DNA from: Pogostemon cablin
Taxonomy: Eukaryota > Streptophyta > Magnoliopsida > Lamiales > Lamiaceae
Direction of reading: 5' to 3'
NCBI GenBank assembly: GCA_023678885.1
Contig: CM042994.1
Location: forward strand, 20,865,073 to 20,929,072
Length of the DNA stretch: 64,000 nt
Shown: positions 56,040-64,000 of the stretch, one piece after another
Layout: each line of letters starts with the position of its first letter
How positions within the stretch are numbered: position 1 is the stretch's first letter
Translations under genes and position numbers: made by a program
Notes under the pieces: model-generated
What the model saw: the letters and a program-made list of their open reading frames with translations, nothing else
What the model was told of the DNA's origin: nothing
The model's database searches: none

Positions 56040-57271
56040 CTATAGGGCACTCATACACATCATACCCTGCTTTTTCTCACTTTTGTACAAAGAGTTGCAG
56101 GGCGTGGGATGAATTGGGATCAATATTGTCTTCCCAAGATTGTTTAGTCAAGTATTGTCTAAGCAAACCACTTTTCATTTGGTGGCCATTCCCTTTCCAT
56201 TTCAAAAAAACAAAGGCAGATCTAAGGAGAGAATCAACAAACAGAACACATCTGAAGAATTTTTTTAACAAATACATCTTAATTCAAAAACAAAAAAACA
56301 AAAATAAAGTTTGGATTTTAGCATATCAGGAAGCACAAAGCCCTATGGAATATCTAGAAGATTCAATATCATTTTCAAGAGACTATTGTAAACTCAGTTT
56401 ACATAACTTATTATATGAATCCTCATCTTTTCTCACCCTACACCCCTGTGGTACCCCTCCAATCCTATTACATCTTATGTATTGCTAAGGATTTAAATTA
56501 AAGAAGAATTAACAAATCTCAAAGAATTATAGTGTTTCGGATAAACAATATAGTTCATAACCTGGTTTGGACTAGAGAATTGCAAAAAAAAAAATCTTCA
56601 TCAGTGTTTCGTTTAATTATTTCACTAATTAACAGAATGAGGCGATACAAAAAGTTCTAAATCTTTACTTTCTAAAGCTGCTATCTGTACAAATGTGTTA
56701 CAAAACACCAAAGTATAAAAGAAAGGGCAGAACTGAAATCGTAGAAAGAAAATTTAATTAGGAAATAGGCGAACCAAAAACTACATATATGTAATTGGGA
56801 TAAAATTAAAGGACGAATCTACAGATGATATGAAAAAAATAAATAAAGATGAATTCCAAAAACTTACAAAGATGAAACGATGATGAAATCCGAAGAGAGG
56901 CAAAGGGAATTCGATATTAAAACAAGGAGACAACGAAACCTACAGAGTGAAAAAAAAAAACTCATATTCTGATTATATAAATATAAAATATGTTTATTTA
57001 TATTTAAAGTATACAAATAATTGAAATTAAGTCTGATGATGACACTTCATCTATGCTTCTTTAACTAATAAAGTATGTTTATTTATAATTAAAATATATC
57101 AGTAATAAATTATATTAAATAATTAAGATTAATTCTAATGATGACACTAAATCTATTCTTATTTATATAATTAAAGTATGTCAATAAGTATATTATAACA
57201 TGTTAAAATAATTGAGATTAATTTTGATGACGACACTTCATCAAAATTAAACTCTCTAATATAAAAAATAC
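56040..57271 (-). other. Upstream region of the possible small gene
   Basis: On the minus strand the stretch 56960-56870 has a pyrimidine-rich, UTR-like composition (TTTGCCTCTCTTCGGATTTC) and then a good donor, GTAAGT. No frame with known motifs is present in 56080-56500. From 56970 on, AT-rich repeats begin (TGATGATGACACTTCATC at 57036-57053). Confidence 0.35.
57218..57266. repeat. Direct repeat, copy 1 (partner at 60226-60278)
   Basis: GACGACACTTCATCAAAATT and its flanks (TAAAATAATTGAGATTAATT before, CTCTCTAATATA after) are almost identical to 60226-60278. Weaker copies of the same phrase lie near 57021, 57121 and 60418. Confidence 0.7.
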
Positions 57272-57530
57272 TACTCCCTCCGTCCCACATATTTTTACTC
57301 ATTTCATTTATGGTAAAAATACATAATATTTTATTACATATTTTTTACAATCCTAACAACTTTAATTACTTTTTTACACTTTATTCATCATTCACAACAA
57401 TTTTATTTACCTTTTCTTTTTAAATTACTAATTTATCCATATTTTTTCCTACATTATATATTAAAAAAATAAAACGTCTTAATATATGTGTCCGTACAAA
57501 CAGGTAAAAATACCCGGGACGTAAGGAGTA
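57272..57530. repeat. CTCCCTCC-type MITE
   Basis: It starts TACTCCCTCCGTCCCACAT and ends CCCGGGACGTAAGGAGTA, with TA borders. Confidence 0.8.
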
Positions 57531-57786
57531 GTATGAATCCCGTGTATTATACGGGTTGTAAAGTTACAATTTTAAAAATTATAATTTAAGTTTAATATTT
57601 AACCATGAAAAAAATTATTAATGTGAAATGTGAAAAAATAAATTATTAAAAATACATACTAATAAAAATTAAAAATTAAATAACAGAATTAAAACAAAAA
57701 ATATATATGAAAACAAAAGTTAGTCAAAAGAGAATTTAGAAAATATAAAAGAAACAACAAAAATTAATCAATAAAAATTCAAAAAA

Positions 57787-58247
57787 TGGGTATTACTACT
57801 AGATATATTAAAAATTTCTTTATTACTATGAGATACAAACATACAAAAATATTATTACTAACTACAAAAATATATAGTGATATTCCAATATTACCCTTAC
57901 AATGTGTTGCATATAAATATTTGTGTGTAGTATGAAAATTCGTGTGCAGCAAAGTGTGTGCAATAAAAAAAGTGTGTGCAGCAAAAAAAGTGTATATCCG
58001 ACAGTGGTCCGAAGGAGGTCCGGCGATCGGCCAGCGGCGATCCGACAGAGGACTGGCGACCGGCCAGCGGTCCAGCGGCGGCAGTTGGTGGGTGAGGGGT
58101 TTAAGGTTTGTGGTTTAAAAATGTATGTGTTTAGGGTTATATTTGATATTTTACTTTACTATTTTGTATCTGAGAGTAATATTTTTAAATCAATGTATCT
58201 CACAGTAATTATGGGATACAAAGTGTGTACCATGAGTAATTTTTCCT
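57787..58247 (+). mobile_element. Inverted-repeat element with GC-rich core, copy 1
   Basis: The ends (TATTACTACTAGATATATTA and, inverted, AATTACTCATGGTACACACT) are imperfect inverted repeats. Inside are GTGTGTGCAGCAAAAAAAGTG words and a GC-rich core at 58005-58105 with CCGGCCAGCGG twice. Copies at 58752-59199 (inverted) and 59355-59784 share the ends and the order of words. The 116-codon frame that crosses it is not supported as a gene. Confidence 0.7.
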
Positions 58248-58751
58248 TAAAAAAATATCACATTCATATTTAATTTTAGAAAATAAACTTATTCATGTAT
58301 CACTAAATTTTAATATTGGTAAAAATATATTAATAAAAATAAAAAACTAAAATCAAAAGAAAAATAACAAAAAATAATTAAAAAATATATAAAAGAAAAG
58401 GAATGAAATTAATTAAATTTTATTTTAAAATATATAAATTTAATCAGAATAAATATAATAAAATTAATATATATTATTAAAAAATAAAAAATAAAACTAT
58501 TATAAATAAATTAATTAAATAAATTTGTAAAACCATGTAAAAATATTAATAACGTAAAAAAATTAAAAATTACATAATAATAATTTTTAAAAAATAGAAT
58601 TAAAACAAAAAAAAATTAATCAAAAAATATAATCAAAACTGAAATCACAAAAAAGTTTATTAAAAAATGTTGTAAAATTAACTATGAAATAAAGTTAAAT
58701 ACGTAAAAAAATCTAAAAAAATTAAAAATTACATACTAACAATAAAAAAAA
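58248..58751. other. Very AT-rich spacer between copies 1 and 2
   Basis: Almost only A and T with short A runs. ATTAAAAATTACATA-type words recur irregularly. There is no gene. Confidence 0.5.
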
Positions 58752-59199
58752 GGACTAATTACTACTAGGTACACACTTTATACCCCTAATTACTACTAGA
58801 TACATTAATTTAAAATAATAATTATTATATATAAAATATTAAAGTAAAATACCAAATATACATCTAAACTCATACACTTTTAAACCACCAACCCTACCCC
58901 TCACCCACCCACCCGCTGGACCACCGTTGACCGGCCGTTGACTGCAGCCGCCGGAGCTCTGCCGGACCACCACATTTTTTTGCTGCACACACTTTTTTTT
59001 TGTTGCACACACTTTTATTCTATTGCACACACCTTGCTGCACACGAACATTTGTTGCACACAACATTTATGTGCAGCACATTTATAGGGTTAATATTAAA
59101 ATATCACTATATATTTTTGTAGTTAGTAGTAATATTTTTGTATGTTTGTATCTCATAATAATTAAGGGTTTTTTTGTGTACATAATAGTAATCCTCCCT
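58752..59199 (-). mobile_element. Inverted-repeat element with GC-rich core, copy 2
   Basis: Inverted relative to copy 1. The left end GGACTAATTACTACTAGGTA mirrors TAATAGTAATCC at the right. The GC-rich core at 58910-58975 (GACCGGCCGTTGACTGCAGC) differs from that of copy 1. CTGCACACAC and its variants repeat at 58980-59060. Confidence 0.7.
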
Positions 59200-59354
59200 A
59201 AAAAAATTAAAATAAAAAATTAATTTAATAAAATCAAAAAATAATCAAGAAAATATAACAGAAACAGTAAGAAAAATCAAAAGTAAAAAAAATTATTAAA
59301 AAATTTTGTAAAGTTAACCATGAAAAAAAATAATTAACTATGTAAAAAAATCAA

Positions 59355-59784
59355 CGGTACTTACTGTTAGGTACATTGGAATCTCCTTAATTACTATAAG
59401 ATACAAATTTAAAAAAATATTACTACTAACTACATAAATATATAGTGATATTTCAACTTTACCCATACAATATGCTGCACACAATCATTTACGTTATGTG
59501 CAACAAATATTTTGTAAAAAATTTTATGTACAACAAAAAAATTTATATGCAGCAAAAATAATACGTCCAACAATAAATATTATGTAAGAAAAAAAAATTG
59601 TAAGTGTTATGTGCATCAAAAATAATGCTATGTATGTGCAACATAAAAGTTGTTAGGTCACATTAAGTTTAGGTTATATTGGGTAATTGATCTTAATTTT
59701 TTTGTATCTAGGAGTAATTTTTTTAAATTGATGTATCTTATAGTACTAATAGGTATTAAGTGTGTACCTAGTAATAATTATTCC
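59355..59784 (+). mobile_element. Inverted-repeat element, copy 3, core lost
   Basis: Same orientation as copy 1. It opens GGTACTTACTGTTAGGTACA and closes GTGTACCTAGTAATAATTAT, clear inverted ends. It holds TATGCTGCACACAATC and TATGTGCAACA words but lacks the GC-rich core. Confidence 0.7.
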
Positions 59785-60272
59785 AAAAAGGGGGGGAAGA
59801 TTATAAAATTATATACTAACAAATTAATAAAAAAAAAAACTGAACTAAAACCAAAAGAAAATTAAATAAAAATTTAAAAATATAAAAGAAACAACAAAAA
59901 TAAATTAATAATAATAACAATAATAAAAAACGGATTCCTTTCTTTAGAATTTGGAAAAAACCTTTTGTTCGCCATGATGAATAAATTTATGTGTAAAACG
60001 AATGAATAAAGAGTCTTATTTATAGGTGGAGATGTGATAAAATTTTTAAATCTTAAAATAAATATATGTATTTATATATATTAATTTTTCATTAATATGA
60101 ATTAATTTTGATTTGATAATATCATAATCAAATCTTAATATAATATACCATATGTATTTATCTAAATTAAATTTTAATTAATATTATTAAAATAATTGAA
60201 AATTTTAATTTTAATTAAAATTAAAATAATTGAGATTAATTTTGGTGACGACACTTCATCAAAATTATACTC

Positions 60273-60337
<65 letters not shown>

Positions 60338-60632
60338 ATATATACTTTAAATTTTAATTAATAATTAAAATAGTTGAGATTTTTAATTTTAATTAAAAAT
60401 TTTAATATAAATTAAAATAATTGAGATTAATTCTGGTGACGATACTTATCAAAATTGAACTCTCATTTAGTATATTAATGATATATATAATATATTATTC
60501 TTTCCACGTTAAGGATTTTTTTTAAGTATGACCACATAAAATAATTAATATATCTCTATGTAGTCTACAGACACTACTAATATGACTACTCATTATAATT
60601 AAAATATTATAACCATAAGGAGTAAAATATTA
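59785..60632. other. AT-rich spacer with a dinucleotide repeat
   Basis: An (AT)n run occupies 60279-60337 with one GT interruption. The direct repeat partner is at 60226-60278 and a weaker copy near 60418-60470. No gene is seen. Confidence 0.5.
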
Positions 60633-60837
60633 TACCCCCTCCGTCCCGGGCAAAGGTGATCATTTACTTTTTGCATGTAGATTAAAGAGTATTATTATTT
60701 TATGTGTATTGAGTAATTGTATTAGAGAGATGTAATGGGTAGTGATGGACCTTTTTTTACTAAAGAGGAATGGGGAACCATTGAATGAGACGTCCAATAT
60801 AGTAAAATGGGGACATTTCGACGGGACGGAGGGAGTA
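60633..60837. repeat. CTCCCTCC-type MITE
   Basis: It starts TACCCCCTCCGTCCCGGG and ends GACGGGACGGAGGGAGTA with TA borders. Confidence 0.85.
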
Positions 60838-60902
60838 TGTTTTAATTTACGTTAAAGTGATAACTGATTGGAGTTTCTAATTAAGGCAAAGAGTCAAAGA
60901 CT

Positions 60903-61362
60903 TACTTCCTCCGTCCCGCGTTAACGTTTACGTTTTCTATTTTAATCAGACCTAAGTTAAGGTTTACATTTCTTTTTTTGTCAAGTTTGACCCACACAAA
61001 ATACTCCCTCGGTCCCAACGAAAGGTCTCCCTTTTACTATATTGAGTGTCTCATTAAAAGGTCCACATTTCTCTTTTTAGTAAAAAGGCCTCATATATGG
61101 CTCACCACTCACTACTAATACAACTACCACTACACATAAAATAATAATATTTCTTAATCTACGCATAAAAAGCGAACAGGGACCTTTGACCGGGACGAGA
61201 GAGTAATTAATTATTCCCTATAGGGCCCACATGTAATACTAATACAACTACTCATCTCACATTAAATATTATTCCCCTCACATCACTACACATTACAATA
61301 TTATATCTCTTAATCTACGTGCAAAAAGCAAACGTAAATGTTAACGCGGGACAGAAGCAGTA
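60903..61362. repeat. CTCCCTCC-type MITE with another MITE inside it (61002-61205)
   Basis: The outer element starts TACTTCCTCCGTCCCGCG and ends GCGGGACAGAAGCAGTA. The inner one starts TACTCCCTCGGTCCCAACG and ends GACCGGGACGAGAGAGTA. Each has TA borders. The inner copy is a relative of 24444-24650. Confidence 0.8.
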
Positions 61363-62380
61363 TGTGAGACTGTCTCATGTCTCACACAATAATTTTTATG
61401 AGACGGATAAAATTAATGACATTTTAAAGAAAAGTAATGCACAATTAATAAAAGTGATAATAGTACTTTGAATGATTTCGTACAGATGAAAAGTGATAGT
61501 AACATTTAAAAATAAAAGAGAAAATTTTAAATAAAAAATAATTAATTAGAAAAATGTGTAGTAATCCCACCGTGTGACGATCTATTTCCTTTAATTTAAT
61601 ATATAGATGAATTTTTTGTTATCTATTAACAATATTTTAGTTTAATATCCCTCAATTCACGACTCATCTCAACACTTTTTTTGTTTTCATCACTTCACAA
61701 TTCATCTTAATTAATTACATTCCATATAAAAAGAATTAACACCAAATACAATAATAATCTTATTTAACTTTATTTTGAATCTCATCAATACCTTATACAT
61801 ATAATATACATTATTTATTTATTTATAATTACTTGTGTAAACCAGATTTACAGTCTAAATTATATAGTCTCCCTTCCAATTTTATATATTTCATGTATTA
61901 CTAGCATGTTTAACTTAAAAGGGACCACAAGATTTAAAATGATTTATTATGTAAACTCGCTTTATAAGAGACTAATATTTATTAAAAATAAAAATAAAAT
62001 CAAATTATCCTTAAATATAAATTAAAAAATAACTTTTCTAGATATATTCATTAAAATGAAAATGTAAACATGAGTTAGGGATGAATGGAGTCTATATTTA
62101 ACCACCTTAAATTATAAGTTTAAATTAAATTACTTATATGTTGGTATATGTAAAATAAATTAAAAAGAAAAAAAAAATTAAGATCATATGGATATACATA
62201 TCAATCAAAATACTTCTCCCAGTTAGGCAGCACCAATTTAATATTGACTTTACGTGCATTATACACGACCGTCGTCTCTGTGCAGATAGCAACGGATCAA
62301 TGAATATCTGCCTAACAATCACGTTGAATTTGAAAATAATGAATAATAATAATTTATATTTCATCTTCATTTTGTTTTAA

Positions 62381-62447
<67 letters not shown>

Positions 62448-63197
62448 TTGCTACATATTAATACATTTTATTTTTAAAATTTAGTTTTGGGATTGTTTGA
62501 TAATCTCTTCAGATATTCATTTTGTATTTTTACTGGAGTATTAATTATTATTTTATATTTCTTTCATTTTAATTTCAATTTTACACTTTTCATTTTAATT
62601 TATTCCAATTTTAATGTCGCACTTCAATAAAATGAAATGACACTCAACTACTATCTCCAAAATACACTTCAATTTCAAAACTGACATTCATTCTTTCCAT
62701 ACATAATAATATACTGTACATTTATTTATGATATTCCAAAATTACCACATTACCCTCTTAATTTGCTTATTAACAGTAAATAAATGAGAAGATGAAAATG
62801 GGACGGAATTTCTTAATTTTATGACCCAAAAATAGAGAAAATATTAAAATTCGTCTTTTAAATATGATCAATTCTTATTTTAGTCATTTTTTATTTGCAA
62901 AACTCAATTTTGGTCCTTATTTGTTTAATTTTGTTCATTGTAATCCAAATTTAATCATTTTTATCATTTATCTAGTTCTTTTATTAATTTTTTTTGTCCA
63001 AATTTAGTCTTTAATATAAAATTTTATCCAATTTTAGTACAAAATTTGTACAAAAATGACTAAATTTGATTAAATGATTAAATTCGGATAGACTGGACCA
63101 AGATCTGACAAAGAAGAACTAAAATTGGGAAGAGTTGGTCTCTTGTATTTACAGGTGCACAAGGTATATAAGGGTATAACATTTTGTTCTAAGGGTA
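61363..63197. other. AT-rich interval with a long (TA)n tract
   Basis: TGTGAGACTGTCTCATGTCTCACAC near 61364-61388 forms a small palindrome found in other forms elsewhere here. A (TA)n run lies at 62377-62443. A worn MITE of the GGGACGGA type may end near 62810. 62860-63140 repeats ATTTGGTC/AATTTTAGT words (AATTTTGTTC, AAATTTAATC) without a clear unit. No gene is supported; the minus frame at 62134-62370 has no motif. Confidence 0.4.
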
Positions 63198-63454
63198 TAC
63201 TCCCTCCGTCATATGAAAAGAGTTACGTTTACTGTTTGCACGAAGATTAAGAAATATAGTATTTTAATGTAGTGTGTTGAGAGATATAATAATTTAATGT
63301 ATAGTGAATAGTTGTATTAGTGTTGTGTGTGGGCCCCATTAAGATAAAGTGATTGATTTATGTGGGTCTCATCTACTAAAAAAAGAAATGTAACTCTTAT
63401 GGCGGGACGCCCTAATTAATGAAATATAACTCTTGTGCCAGAACGAATGGAGTA
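63198..63454. repeat. CTCCCTCC-type MITE
   Basis: It starts TACTCCCTCCGTCATATG and ends GCCAGAACGAATGGAGTA with TA borders. Its inner part ATGTATAGTGAATAGTTGTA matches the split MITE at 5060-5205. Confidence 0.8.
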
Positions 63455-63727
63455 CACTTTAATGAATAAAGATATATTTTTTTCATTGAAAAGATTGGTT
63501 GAAATATGAATAGTATATTTTTATAAAAATTTTTAATTTTTTTTTCAAAAAAAATAAATGGTATATGTTCTTATACTAAAGGGTATAACATTTAATACTA
63601 AATGGTACAACTTTCCAAAAATATGGGATTTCACGCGCCAAAAATACCACTTACTTTCTTAATTTTAGTGAAGTGAATTTTAACTATAAGTCAAATTAAT
63701 AGATTTGTGATGATATGTATAAAAAAG

Positions 63728-64000
63728 TCCTCCCTCCGTCCCAACTTCAACTTCACACTTTTCGTTTTGGTCCGTCTCAATTCAACTTCACACTTCCATA
63801 AAAGAAAAAGCAACTAACTAATATCCTTCTAACATACTTTAATTTCAAATTTGTCATCACTTTTTTAACACACATAACATATTTTACTATTATTTATTTA
63901 TTACCCAAAAATATAATACTACCCCAAAAAAAGTAAGTAAAAAAATGACTTTTTTTTAAACTCAATATTTACCGTAAATGTGAAGTTGAATTTGGGGTTG
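63728..64000. repeat. CTCCCTCC-type MITE, cut by the window edge
   Basis: It starts TCCTCCCTCCGTCCCAAC and contains TTCAACTTCACACTT twice. The right end is outside the window; it already shows the mirrored GTGAAGTTGAATTTGGGG at the edge. Confidence 0.75.

Noticed and set aside
57923..58273. A 116-codon frame starting with repeated CSKKS-type residues
   Set aside because: It crosses the GTGTGCAGC words and GC-rich core of an inverted-repeat element; the third copy destroys it.
60279..62443. Possible origin or matrix attachment region because of long AT runs
   Set aside because: Simple dinucleotide repeats explain it; no further support in sequence.

Overview
This is nuclear DNA of a flowering plant. 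It is AT-rich, its genes have GT-AG introns, and most of the window is nested transposable elements of plant types (Mutator-like, hAT, CACTA, Copia, Athila-like Gypsy, LINE, and TA-flanked MITEs whose ends read CTCCCTCCGTCCC). A CYP76-family P450, a methylesterase (MES) and a DUF593/GTD-binding protein point to a eudicot. A Lamiales-type herb would fit the P450, but that is a guess. There is no sign of bacterial, organellar or rRNA sequence, and I found no credible tRNA or CRISPR array.

Host genes are few. (1) 14297-16964, minus: an apparently intact two-exon CYP76-like cytochrome P450 of 489 aa. (2) 48064-49957, minus: a two-exon GTD-binding (myosin-binding-like) protein of 593 aa. (3) 52964-55057, plus: a three-exon methylesterase-like alpha/beta hydrolase of 261 aa, with nested MITEs in its introns. 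(4) 55615-56039, minus: a possible small two-exon gene of 101 aa that I do not recognise. Nothing ties these genes into a shared pathway.

Repeat layout. 0-5 kb: remnants of a Copia element (minus) and a ~1.9 kb Gypsy-type LTR that carries a hAT-like insert; a near-perfect foldback follows. 5.2-13.5 kb: a full-length but dead Mutator-like element (MULE) with ~325 bp inverted ends and a 9-bp target duplication (8/9 match). It lies inside a MITE and itself contains a hAT-like element. 18.1-24.0 kb: a Copia deletion derivative with both LTRs and a CTTCA duplication, also inside a MITE. 26.0-28.4 kb: a non-autonomous CACTA element (GTA duplication) carrying pieces of host genes, one from an acyl-ACP thioesterase-like gene. 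28.4-39.3 kb: an older tandem-repeat region split by an Athila-like element that encodes only ORF1; that element is split in turn by a solo LTR with a perfect ATAGG duplication. 39.5-48 kb: LTR pieces, a LINE 3' end broken by a MITE, and a minisatellite split by a hAT MITE that holds two further insertions. 50.6-52.6 kb: another LTR of the ~2 kb family, with nested MITEs. 57.2-64 kb: very AT-rich, with three copies of one inverted-repeat element, long AT dinucleotide tracts and more nested MITEs.

The order of insertion can be read from the target duplications. I found no new defence or metabolic system. The least familiar items are the three-copy element with a GC-rich core (57.8-59.8 kb), the swapped palindromic word cassettes inside related LTRs, the ORF1-only element, the gene-carrying CACTA element and the 101-aa orphan gene.
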